Of a stretch of 64,000 nucleotides of DNA, positions 56,783 through 64,000 are shown in pieces. Origin of the DNA: Maribacter sp. HTCC2170 (lineage in GTDB: Bacteria; Bacteroidota; Bacteroidia; Flavobacteriales; Flavobacteriaceae); NCBI RefSeq assembly GCF_000153165.2, contig NC_014472.1, forward strand, positions 1,857,501 to 1,921,500, read 5' to 3'. The notes under the pieces are model-generated. The model saw only the letters and a list, made by a program, of their open reading frames with translations, had not been told where the DNA came from and searched no databases. Positions within the stretch are counted from its first letter, which is position 1, and each line of letters begins with the position of its first letter. The position numbers were made by a program, and so were the translations under genes.

Positions 56783-57550
56783 TTAATTCTCTTTAGAATC
56801 ACCTAACCAAAAAGTGCCAACAGGAAATATTTTGTAAGACGCTATGTTTTTGGTGACAAAGGGCAACTTACCTAACAGTTCTTCAGCTTCTTTTTCAGAA
56901 TTCACATTTACAAAGCATACAAAATCTGATACCAAATTAAGTTCTATGGTACCCTCAATATCCATGTAGATATTTTCGACAACGCCTTCTTCCCATAGAT
57001 CCAATATGGCATCTGATTGTGCTTTTACATTTTCTTTAATGAGCTCTTTTGCATTGGATTGGTCATGTTTTGTAATGGTATTCCAAACCACAACATAGGA
57101 TTTTGTCATCCCTCTTTCTTTAATTGCTTCTATATTGCGACCTAACCATTTAATTCCAACAGGGTGTAATGAGAATTTTGCGATTCCTTTTTTTACAACC
57201 GTTAAATTGTTTAAGATAGATTCTGCGTCTTTTGTATCCTCTGCCTTTATAAAAAATGAAATATTTGGGAAATGTGCCAACTTATCAACTTTTGAATCAC
57301 TATTGTAATACACATTTTCTACAATATCTTCTTTCCAAAGGGCTGTTAGCTCTTCAGAGATTTTCTGTGCGTTCTCCGTTACCAGTTTTACATCGGTTGT
57401 CGTCCAATTCCAGACTACAGCATAGTTTGATCGGCCAATAATCGGTGATTCGGTTGTTGATGTTTGTGTTTCGGTTGTTGTCTTCTTTTTTGTGTCGCCA
57501 CAGCTAATCACAAAAAGGCTTACTACTAGTAATAAAAGTGTATGTCTCAT
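56783..57550 (-). CDS. Lipoprotein with two tandem ferredoxin-like (YCII/dimeric alpha-beta-type) domains
   Basis: The 255-residue protein has a lipoprotein signal (MRHTLLLLVVSLFVISC) and a Thr/Lys-rich linker, then two homologous ~95-residue units. Unit 1 runs from YAVVWNW to HPVGIKWLG and unit 2 from YVVVWNT to FPVGTFWLG. Both share LW(K/E)E(D/G)(I/V)VEN(V/I)Y in the middle. This is an internal duplication that looks like YCII or muconolactone-isomerase-type dimeric alpha-beta domains folded as a pseudo-dimer. Anchored in the envelope beside a flavocytochrome, it may bind a small redox-active substrate. The function is inferred only. Confidence 0.75.
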   Translation of the reverse strand: MRHTLLLLVVSLFVISCGDTKKKTTTETQTSTTESPIIGRSNYAVVWNWTTTDVKLVTENAQKISEELTALWKEDIVENVYYNSDSKVDKLAHFPNISFFIKAEDTKDAESILNNLTVVKKGIAKFSLHPVGIKWLGRNIEAIKERGMTKSYVVVWNTITKHDQSNAKELIKENVKAQSDAILDLWEEGVVENIYMDIEGTIELNLVSDFVCFVNVNSEKEAEELLGKLPFVTKNIASYKIFPVGTFWLGDSKEN

Positions 57551-57572
57551 AAGAAATAAATTTTGGGCAAAT

Positions 57573-58331
57573 CTATTTCTTCGATATTCTTTTTAATTGT
57601 ATAAAACGGTCGTTTTGGGATTTATGAAGTGATTTGGGCGTTTCACCGGTATGTTTCTTTATCTCACGAATAAAATGGGGTTGGTCAAAGTACCCCTTTT
57701 CAGGGTAAAAATTGCCATCGCGTATATGAAGGTAAGCTTGATAGCACTTTTGAATGTTGAGGTATTTTTTTAAAGAAACACCAAGGTATTTGTTTAAATA
57801 GCGGTTGATCTGTCGATTAGTCCAATAAATCTGGTTTGATACCTCTGCGGTGCTAATGTCACCGTTCATTTTATCCAGCAACTGGGAAAGTCTTAATTTA
57901 CTTCCAGGAATCTCTTTTTGGACTTTTATTTTAAGAAGTTCAGTTTCCCACTGCTTTACAAGTGTCGCAAAGTCCGAAAGGTTGAAATTATCTGCATTTA
58001 AATACTTAAGATCAAGTTGTTTTATATCTTGAAGAACAGATGCCACTTCCCTATTTAAAAGAAATTCAGGAGCCAGCATTTTCAAGCGGCAACCAAAAAC
58101 AGTACTATTTGATGGAATCGTGAATGGTTTTTCAAATGTCCACAAACCTGTTATCAAATATCTCAAGACCTTGTCGTTTCTCGTTACAATAACAATTTTG
58201 AAGTAACTATCGGGTACGATTGTTTTTCTTTGAAATTTAGATGTAAGGTTCTTATGCATCCAAAAGGAGTGCACAAAATTTTCTAACTCTTGAGAGGGTT
58301 TTATCTCTTGATATTTGCTTGGCGCGTCCAC
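57573..58331 (-). CDS. AraC-family transcriptional regulator
   Basis: The 252-residue protein has an N-terminal sensing region of the DUF6597 kind (YQEIKPSQELENFVHSFWMH, PDSYFKIVIVTRNDKVLRYLITGLW). A C-terminal AraC HTH follows (~165-240), with STAEVSNQIYWTNRQINRYLN and YFDQPHFIREIKKHTGETPK. The second HTH helix seems shortened before the Phe-Asp-Gln motif. It is first in line with five genes for a membrane redox module, 22 bases upstream of the lipoprotein gene, so it probably controls them and itself. Confidence 0.9.
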   Translation of the reverse strand: MDAPSKYQEIKPSQELENFVHSFWMHKNLTSKFQRKTIVPDSYFKIVIVTRNDKVLRYLITGLWTFEKPFTIPSNSTVFGCRLKMLAPEFLLNREVASVLQDIKQLDLKYLNADNFNLSDFATLVKQWETELLKIKVQKEIPGSKLRLSQLLDKMNGDISTAEVSNQIYWTNRQINRYLNKYLGVSLKKYLNIQKCYQAYLHIRDGNFYPEKGYFDQPHFIREIKKHTGETPKSLHKSQNDRFIQLKRISKK

Positions 58332-58436
58332 TAAAAGTTGAATTCGGATTCTTTCTTCACAAAAAATCCAAATCTATTATCTTGGTTGTTGAATAAATAA
58401 GATACTAAATATTTGGCAATTGTCTGATTGTGCTCT

Positions 58437-58760
58437 TTATTTAGGCTCAAGACTCATCACGTGGTCGTAGCTCTCATCAAGGTATTTGGCAACATTATTC
58501 AAATTTTTAAGCATTTCATCGGGAATCAATACGTAACCTTTCATTATCGCATTGTGTGATTTATAAAGACCTGAATTAAATTCTGAAATGTACTTTTCTT
58601 GCACTTCCTTCGAAAACCGAATACCTATTTCACCGGCCTTGTTCAATAATGAAAACATATAACCATTAGCAGAAGTATAGGGCACAGTTTTGCCTTTTCT
58701 TTTAAAACGGGTGCATTTTGCAACCAACTCGTCATAGACTTTTAGTTTGGCGTCCCACAT
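58437..58760 (-). CDS. Conserved hypothetical protein, 107 aa (TfoX-N-like pattern)
   Basis: The protein begins MWDAKLKVYDELVAKCTRFK and contains KTVPYTSANGYMFSLLNKAGEIGIRFSKE split across two short strands, then KGYVLIPDEMLKNLNNVAKYL. The pattern of a strand with Gly-Tyr-Met and a later helical end resembles TfoX N-terminal-type small proteins, which remain uncharacterised in this phylum. No signal or membrane segment is present. It stands 105 bases upstream of the AraC gene and might or might not share its transcript. Confidence 0.65.
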   Translation of the reverse strand: MWDAKLKVYDELVAKCTRFKRKGKTVPYTSANGYMFSLLNKAGEIGIRFSKEVQEKYISEFNSGLYKSHNAIMKGYVLIPDEMLKNLNNVAKYLDESYDHVMSLEPK

Positions 58761-58819
58761 GGTTTCTTGTTTCTATTATTAAATAGCCCAGTTCTTTGTC
58801 ATTAAGTTATTTGTTCTTT

Positions 58820-59287
58820 TTAGGATTCTAGAATTTTAGAAATCAATGACTTATATTTTTGAACATCCTTTTCAAATTTCTTCTGGACAGCAATCCATAA
58901 TACAATTCCTATTGTTAATAGCACCCCTCCAATTAAGATATAGGATGCATTGTTACTTACTCCTAAGAGTATTGCAACCAACAAGCCCAATCCTAAAAAC
59001 ATATGCGAATAAATTACCATTGACGTTAAGAAATGCTGAGTAAAGGAAATTTCAACATGGGTCTCATTTTCGGGATCTGTTTTTAACAATTTTCCGTTAA
59101 CAATAGTCCAATTATCGAAAAACATGTACCATATATAAAGAATGCGTTTTCGCACCTTAAATGTTACTGAATTATTTTTATCATAATCCATGTCATAAAC
59201 GAATCCATCTACTGATCCAAGAGCAGATTCTAATTTCTTGCTAATTTCTTTAGGGTTACTTTTTACTATAAAATTCCATGCCTTCAT
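58820..59287 (-). CDS. Hypothetical membrane protein, 155 aa
   Basis: A cytosolic N-terminal part (~1-85; NPKEISKKLESALGSVDGFV, NSVTFKVRKRILYIWYMFFD) is followed by two close hydrophobic helices (~91-130; MVIYSHMFLGLGLLVAILLG and YILIGGVLLTIGIVLWIAVQ) and a charged helix. I do not recognise the family. The short N-terminal region reads like a small alpha-beta sensor domain. It is 59 bases upstream of the previous gene and may be co-transcribed with it. Confidence 0.6.
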   Translation of the reverse strand: MKAWNFIVKSNPKEISKKLESALGSVDGFVYDMDYDKNNSVTFKVRKRILYIWYMFFDNWTIVNGKLLKTDPENETHVEISFTQHFLTSMVIYSHMFLGLGLLVAILLGVSNNASYILIGGVLLTIGIVLWIAVQKKFEKDVQKYKSLISKILES

Positions 59288-59373
59288 AATATCAATTTAA
59301 ATGGTTGGTGACATTTCGTTAGCCTCACACTTATTGAACTAAGATAAACATTCTATTTTTAAGGAAAGTACCT

Positions 59374-61455
59374 TTATAATCGGCAGTTTAGAAGCAAGCT
59401 TCCATAAAAGTTTCGATTATTTCCCGGGTAAAAATAACGAGGGGCACGACCTCCAAAACTTGAGGCATTGATCAATACAGATTGGGCATATTTGGTATTG
59501 GTTAAGTTATTGACACCAAAATCTACCCCAATAGTAAAAGTATGCGAAAGTTTCTTTTTGTAACCCATTCTGGTATTCAAAAGATTGTAAGATTCACTTG
59601 AGAGCATGTTGCCATCAGTCAAAGGTATGGCACCCACATATTGGTGGGTAGTGTTCCAATAGAGACCGTTTCGCCATTGCATTTGAAGCCCTGTATTCAA
59701 CCTATGTTTAGGAACTCCTGTTAATTGGTTGCCAGAATAATCATTTTCCTCGTCTATGAATTCCACAAACTTATGGTTACTGTATGAGTAACTAACGAAT
59801 GGCGTTAGCTGAAATTTTGGGGTTATTTTTAGCTTGTAGTTAACGTCCAACTCAATACCTTGGTGTTTGGTGCTTCCAGCATTTTTGCCAATATATTGGT
59901 CTTCTCCCACTCGTTGTGCAACCAAAAGATTTTTGATGGCCATGCGATACAGGGCAACATCGATTTTTAGGTTATTGTTATCCAATGACAATTGGCTACC
60001 AAGTTCATAATTTGTTCCTGTTTCCTGTGCAATATCTGGGTTTATTACTCCGTCTGGTGTCAAGGTTTCTTCCAAGCTAGGATTAGAGTAGCCGCGACTT
60101 AAATTAAAGTAAATACGTTGTTTGGGGTAAAAGGTATAGTCTAGATTAAGACTTGGTAAAAAGATAAGATTAAAATTACGTTTACCACTTGTGTTTTCAT
60201 TTCCCGCATTGAACTTATCCTGAAAATCATAATTGGTCTTATTGATATTCATTCCCAATTGGGCGGAAAAATAGCTGGCGAAAGGTATGGTCAATGTTCC
60301 AAAGGCATTGAACTGGGTTCTTAGTTCCTTGTTATTACTAAGTTCATCTCCTTGAAGACTTCCGTTACCATTATTATCCTCATACCGATTCTCATAAGTG
60401 CCCCAATTGTAATTGTCTTTGTAAAGCTCAGCGCCGAAAGTATAATTGGCTGGGGTTTCTTTTAAATTGAAATGGCCTTTGAACCGGGTTCTAAATCCGT
60501 ATCCGTTCGTGAATTCGTCCAATATATTAAAAGGCCTTGCCTCATAATGATCCAAGTAAGTATAGAATAGGCTAGTGGTATTTGACAGATTTTCATTGAA
60601 TATGTGTGAAAAGGAAATGCCAGCTAAAGTATATTTGTTGGCTTCATACCCTTGTGCTGCATTCCAGGTAAAAGCGGCTTGGGTGGGATCCTCGTCAAAA
60701 GCTGCTTGGCTCAAAGAACTTGCTATTTGAGCTGTATAATCTATATAATTCAATAAAAAGGCAATCTTATTTTTGTTATTGATTTTATAAGTAGTATTCA
60801 ACAAAATGCCATCGCGCTCGTAACGGTTATTTTCGCGATAGCCGTCAATAGACATATGACCATAGCGCAATTCCATTGAAAGTTTGTCATCTGCATGGGT
60901 AACCCCGATACTATTTTTCAATAATCCGTAAGAACCAGTAGTAAAACTATTTCTAACGGTAGTAGAATGCAGCAATGCCTCTTTAGGGTTTAAGATGATC
61001 GTGCCGCCTAAATTAGAACCAAAGGCGGTACCTTTTGGACCTTTTATGATTTCAATTGAATTCATGTTCTCAAGGTCAAAAGCTTCAATGGTGGATACTC
61101 CTGTCCCGTTGGTAATTGGTATTTCGTTGTAGTACAATCTAATTTTATCTGTACCGAAAGGAGTTCGAGCGCCAACGCCTCGAATGGTAATGCGGTTTGT
61201 ATTTAAAGCACCTGATAGTACATAAACCCCGGAAACTTGGTTTAGTGGTGAAACAAAATCAGCAGGGCTGAAGTTTTGGAACACTTTGGCTCCAATTACT
61301 TTTGAGGATACAATACCTGTAGCTTGCTTGGCTTTTAAAGAGTCTAAAAGAACCACTTCTGACAATTGAGTAATACTATCATTTTGACTTGTAGCCTGTG
61401 CAAAGGATAAAGTGAACGCAGAAATGAAAAGCAAAAAGAAAAGATAATCTTTCAT
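59374..61455 (-). CDS. TonB-dependent receptor (FecA/siderophore-type layout)
   Basis: I use the ATG at 61455, which gives the signal peptide MKDYLFFLLFISAFTLSFA; upstream in-frame starts add an unlikely leader. The ~693-residue protein lacks the carboxypeptidase-regulatory domain of the other two receptors here. The plug (~40-165) shows TNRITIRGVGARTPFGTDKI and MNSIEIIKGPKGTAFGSNLG, and the barrel ends NRNFYGSLLLNCRL. The layout is like that of iron-siderophore or haem receptors, but the ligand is not visible and no Fur box is obvious. It lies beside small genes and the redox operon, so a link to iron is possible but unproven. Confidence 0.9.
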   Translation of the reverse strand: MKDYLFFLLFISAFTLSFAQATSQNDSITQLSEVVLLDSLKAKQATGIVSSKVIGAKVFQNFSPADFVSPLNQVSGVYVLSGALNTNRITIRGVGARTPFGTDKIRLYYNEIPITNGTGVSTIEAFDLENMNSIEIIKGPKGTAFGSNLGGTIILNPKEALLHSTTVRNSFTTGSYGLLKNSIGVTHADDKLSMELRYGHMSIDGYRENNRYERDGILLNTTYKINNKNKIAFLLNYIDYTAQIASSLSQAAFDEDPTQAAFTWNAAQGYEANKYTLAGISFSHIFNENLSNTTSLFYTYLDHYEARPFNILDEFTNGYGFRTRFKGHFNLKETPANYTFGAELYKDNYNWGTYENRYEDNNGNGSLQGDELSNNKELRTQFNAFGTLTIPFASYFSAQLGMNINKTNYDFQDKFNAGNENTSGKRNFNLIFLPSLNLDYTFYPKQRIYFNLSRGYSNPSLEETLTPDGVINPDIAQETGTNYELGSQLSLDNNNLKIDVALYRMAIKNLLVAQRVGEDQYIGKNAGSTKHQGIELDVNYKLKITPKFQLTPFVSYSYSNHKFVEFIDEENDYSGNQLTGVPKHRLNTGLQMQWRNGLYWNTTHQYVGAIPLTDGNMLSSESYNLLNTRMGYKKKLSHTFTIGVDFGVNNLTNTKYAQSVLINASSFGGRAPRYFYPGNNRNFYGSLLLNCRL

Positions 61456-61721
61456 AGACTTAAATAAAACCACAAAATTAGCCATTAATAAACAAAGATC
61501 ATACAACGGCGCAATGGATGTTATCTATGTGCAAATGCCTTTTAACGTATCATACTAACAAAGGCCCTTCAACACATCTGCTTGATTTTACAACAATGTA
61601 TACCAAATTCTAGCGTTATTTTAGAGAGTCGTACTAAATTAGCTTATTATTATGTAGTACAAATACTATAAAAGTTTAAAATTTCCCTCTTTTACATGTA
61701 TAATGCAAATCTTTTGAAATC

Positions 61722-62606
61722 ATGAAAAAACAAATGTGGTTTATTTTGTTTGTGTTCATTGGCACATCGATAAATGCCCAAGTATCTAAAGTTGAAAAAG
61801 ATGCTTTAGTGGATTTATATGAGAACACCTTAGGTGAGGAATGGAAGAATTCTTGGCAATTGGACCAGCCTACGAATACTTGGCAAGGTGTGGAAATAGT
61901 AAATGGCCATGTGGTAAGTATAAATCTCTTCAATAATAATCTCAAAGGTCAAATCCCCACATCTATTAATCAATTTAAGCATTTGAAAATTTTGAACCTG
62001 GCGTTTAATAGTCTATCTGGTCAAATACCAACTGAAATCACCAATTTAAAAAATTTAAAAATTCTAAGATTGGGGAAGAATAATCTTAGTGGAGTTATAC
62101 CAGAACGAATAGGTTATCTACGTTCATTAGTGATTTTGGACTTCTTTGACAATGATCTATCAGGTACCATACCGACAAGCATAGGTAATTTGGTTAGTAT
62201 AAAACTGTTTGTGGTTTCGAATAATAAGATACAAGGTGAAATTCCAAAATCAATAGGAAATTTAGGGAATTTGGAAGGTCTGGAATTAGGGAATAATAGA
62301 ATCGAAGGAGAAATACCGGCAAGCATCGGGAAATTAGAACGTCTTAATAGACTTATTCTCTTTGAGAATAATTTAATTGGTGAAGTTCCTAAAGATATTC
62401 TAGAGCTGCCCAAGCTTAAATTAATACAATTGCAAAATAATAGTCTAGGAGTCGATATAGAAATTCAAAAAGCAATGCACAATTTGAACTTCACATTTTT
62501 TGATGTGGGTTATAAGCCACTACAGTTCGAAAATGAAATGCTGCGTGACCTTGAAATTGATGGACCTACACGAATGGCTGACACCAAATTTGAGGATGTT
62601 GATTAA
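61722..62606 (+). CDS. Secreted leucine-rich repeat protein (plant-type LRR)
   Basis: The 294-residue protein has a signal peptide (MKKQMWFILFVFIGTSINA) and an N-terminal LRR cap (VSKVEKDALVDLYENTLGEE; W..Q..NTWQGVEI). About seven ~24-residue plant-type LRRs follow (~65-240), with cores such as LSGQIPTEITNLKNLKILRL. The C-terminal ~35 residues contain no T9SS sorting domain or lipobox, so surface attachment is unclear. LRRs usually bind proteins or peptides. The partner is unknown. It is convergent with the barrel gene at 62619. Confidence 0.9.
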   Translation: MKKQMWFILFVFIGTSINAQVSKVEKDALVDLYENTLGEEWKNSWQLDQPTNTWQGVEIVNGHVVSINLFNNNLKGQIPTSINQFKHLKILNLAFNSLSGQIPTEITNLKNLKILRLGKNNLSGVIPERIGYLRSLVILDFFDNDLSGTIPTSIGNLVSIKLFVVSNNKIQGEIPKSIGNLGNLEGLELGNNRIEGEIPASIGKLERLNRLILFENNLIGEVPKDILELPKLKLIQLQNNSLGVDIEIQKAMHNLNFTFFDVGYKPLQFENEMLRDLEIDGPTRMADTKFEDVD

Positions 62607-62618
62607 ATAGGTATAGCT

Positions 62619-63170
62619 TTAAAAGCGATAACCAATAGAGATACCACCACGGCCTACTATTTCGGAAAAATATTGATTTGCGCCTATCAGATTCCGCCCA
62701 ATGCCCCCATATATTTCAGCAACAAATCCCCTGTTTGTCACGAACTTGCCGCCTACTGATATACCTAGGGCAAAATCAGTGTATTTATCATCGTTTATAT
62801 AGTCTACCCCATTGATTTCATCGTAAACATAATACTCTTCCTTGCCCGAATTCAACATTCCAAATCCTTCAACAAAAAATCCTTTCGCATATTTTCTAGA
62901 GAAATATTGCCGGTAATATGGAGTTAAGGAAAAGGTGCGGTATTCATCTAAAAAATTATCGTCCCCTACATTTACCAAAACACCAAGGCCCAAAGAAGAT
63001 TCTTCATTCAACAAAGTTTCATAGGAAAAATCCAAGAACTGAAAAGCAATAAGGTTCGATGCATTTATTTTGAGTTCATGTTTGTCAAAATCATCTTCCT
63101 TTATCTCTTGGGCATTTATTGTAAAAGAAAACAATACAAAAATTAGGGCGAATGCTAAATAATTTTTCAT
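62619..63170 (-). CDS. Small outer-membrane beta-barrel protein, paralogue A
   Basis: The 183-residue protein has a signal peptide (MKNYLAFALIFVLFSFTINA) and then alternating strands with a DUF3575-like look (LKINASNLIAFQFLDFSYET, SLTPYYRQYFSRKYAKGFFV, FALGISVGGKFVTNRGFVAE). It ends GGISIGYRF, with a C-terminal Phe typical of outer-membrane barrels. It is a paralogue of the next gene (similar KFVTNRG/KWVTQSE and final GxxxGFRF strands). The function is unknown. The two genes are 25 bases apart and probably share a transcript. Confidence 0.82.
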   Translation of the reverse strand: MKNYLAFALIFVLFSFTINAQEIKEDDFDKHELKINASNLIAFQFLDFSYETLLNEESSLGLGVLVNVGDDNFLDEYRTFSLTPYYRQYFSRKYAKGFFVEGFGMLNSGKEEYYVYDEINGVDYINDDKYTDFALGISVGGKFVTNRGFVAEIYGGIGRNLIGANQYFSEIVGRGGISIGYRF

Positions 63171-63195
63171 GACTTAAAATTATGGTTATTTTTTA

Positions 63196-63714
63196 TTAAA
63201 ATCTAAACCCGAGTGAGAAACCAGCACGAAACATAAAGGTTTCTTGAAATACCTCTGGGTTTATGTTTCTTCCTAGTCCGGCGTTTACTTCAAGACTAAA
63301 TCGTTCACTTTGTGTCACCCATTTATTCCCAATCCCCAATCCTAAAGCTGTGGTGCTATAATCATTGTTGCGGAGACCAAGATTATTATCCGGAACCCTG
63401 TCTTCCCCTGTATAGTATAAGCCAAAAGCTTCGGCAAAAAATCCACTTCTTGGAACATAACCAAAATAGGCCCTTAAGTTGGGGCCAATACCAAAATTAC
63501 CATTGTAGTCAGTCGCGTCGCTATCAAAATATAGTGTTCCGCCGATACTGGTATCCTCATTAAAGAAATACTCATAGGAGCCTTCGACAGTACTACTTGC
63601 CAAGAACAATCCAATATTGAATTTTAGTTCATTATCATTATTGAATCTAGGATAGGCCTGAGCATTGGCCAAACTAAAACTCAATAATAAAACTACTACA
63701 CTAAGATTTTTCAT
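63196..63714 (-). CDS. Small outer-membrane beta-barrel protein, paralogue B
   Basis: The 172-residue protein has a signal peptide (MKNLSVVVLLLSFSLANA) and ~8 predicted strands (ELKFNIGLFLASSTVEGSYE, GPNLRAYFGYVPRSGFFAEA, ALGLGIGNKWVTQSERFSLE), ending FRAGFSLGFRF. It resembles the downstream gene in order and spacing of strands, so the pair arose by tandem duplication. An 8-bp perfect inverted repeat lies 11-35 bases upstream of its ATG and may be an operator for the pair. Confidence 0.82.
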   Translation of the reverse strand: MKNLSVVVLLLSFSLANAQAYPRFNNDNELKFNIGLFLASSTVEGSYEYFFNEDTSIGGTLYFDSDATDYNGNFGIGPNLRAYFGYVPRSGFFAEAFGLYYTGEDRVPDNNLGLRNNDYSTTALGLGIGNKWVTQSERFSLEVNAGLGRNINPEVFQETFMFRAGFSLGFRF

Positions 63715-63724
63715 CGCCTATGCT

Positions 63725-63749
63725 TTTGATATTCCATTAGGATATCAAA
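63725..63749. promoter_or_regulatory. Perfect inverted repeat upstream of the paralogous barrel genes
   Basis: TTTGATAT (63725-63732) and ATATCAAA (63742-63749) form an 8-bp dyad with a 9-base spacer. It lies 11-35 bases before the ATG at 63714. This size and position suit a dimeric repressor operator. There is no T-tract. Confidence 0.4.
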
Positions 63750-63879
63750 TCGTGTTCCAAAGTGATAAATTCTTAGGTTAAATGTTGATTTTTACCGCCA
63801 CCCCAAAGATTTGAGGTTTACTTTTAACAGAGGCAATCCAACAAAAAAACATTCGTTATTTTTAAGCAAAATTTGAAAG

Positions 63880-64000
63880 GTGAAAATAGTATCATACAAC
63901 GTAAATGGCATTCGCGCCGCAATCAACAAAGGTTTTTTGGATTGGTTGAAGGCAACTGACCCCGATGTAATATGCCTACAAGAAATAAAAGCAATGAAAG
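63880..64000 (+). CDS. xth: Exodeoxyribonuclease III, start only (runs off the window)
   Basis: From the GTG at 63880 the frame reads (M)[18 protein letters not shown], then [20 protein letters not shown], open to the last base. This is the N-terminus of exonuclease III-type AP endonucleases: the Asn of NVNGIRA and the metal-binding Glu of LQEIK are both present. The enzyme cuts DNA at abasic sites and trims 3' ends in base excision repair. Start codon GTG is chosen because it aligns with the family start and follows AAAG. The rest lies outside the window. Confidence 0.92.
   Translation, partial: MKIVSYNVNGIRAAINKGFLDWLKATDPDVICLQEIKAMK

Overview
The window looks like part of the chromosome of a marine-type member of the Flavobacteriaceae (Bacteroidota), perhaps near Maribacter, Zobellia or Arenibacter. 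The family call rests on several points: AT-rich DNA; TAnnTTTG promoter elements; a type IX secretion (T9SS) type B cargo next to a PorP/SprF-like protein; three TonB-dependent receptors; many Bacteroidota-type lipoproteins; and the forms of LspA, the DksA-like protein and GlyS. The genus is only a guess. I found no tRNA, rRNA, CRISPR array, transposase or integrase.

Layout. 1-5.4 kb: the 3' part of a Cys/Met-metabolism PLP enzyme, then a PorP/SprF-like protein and a 1230-residue modular secreted protein. 5.4-7.9 kb: an accessory block with a LOG-NUDIX fusion, an orphan protein and a DinB protein, flanked by short palindromic motifs that resemble cassette boundaries. 7.9-11 kb: a DUF5916 outer-membrane protein divergent from an Lrp/AsnC regulator. 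11.1-15.3 kb: a compact, AT-rich defence-like island. It holds a C5-cytosine methyltransferase and a divergent restriction endonuclease, packed against a two-gene operon encoding a ParB-like protein and a protein with a TIR/DUF4062-like domain. 15.7-41.2 kb: mostly core genes (gdhA, recO, a TonB receptor, ileS, a DksA-like gene, lspA, a 5-formyl-THF cyclo-ligase gene, uvrC, a patatin/beta-barrel protein, hppD, a DUF3108 gene, an M23 peptidase gene, pgi, a TonB receptor, a DUF1080 gene). 41.2-45 kb: a secreted phosphodiesterase, a decayed gene and a run of small orphan genes. 45.3-53.9 kb: katG, NUDIX and nitrilase genes, an Ig-like lipoprotein, comF, a coiled-coil membrane protein and glyS. 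54-58.3 kb: a six-gene minus-strand unit with an AraC regulator, a duplicated-domain lipoprotein, a ferric-reductase-like flavocytochrome, a cytochrome b561 and two small membrane proteins, probably one membrane redox module. 58.4-64 kb: small hypotheticals, a TonB receptor, an LRR protein, two tandem paralogous barrel proteins and the start of an exonuclease III gene.

The strongest candidate for an undescribed system is the ParB-like/TIR-like gene pair at 13433-15291, which overlaps by 4 bases and sits beside the restriction-modification genes. Next are the LOG-NUDIX fusion in its cassette-like setting, the AraC-linked redox operon, and a possible small RNA at about 32753-32854. All calls come from reading the sequence and recalling protein families. 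No database search was run.
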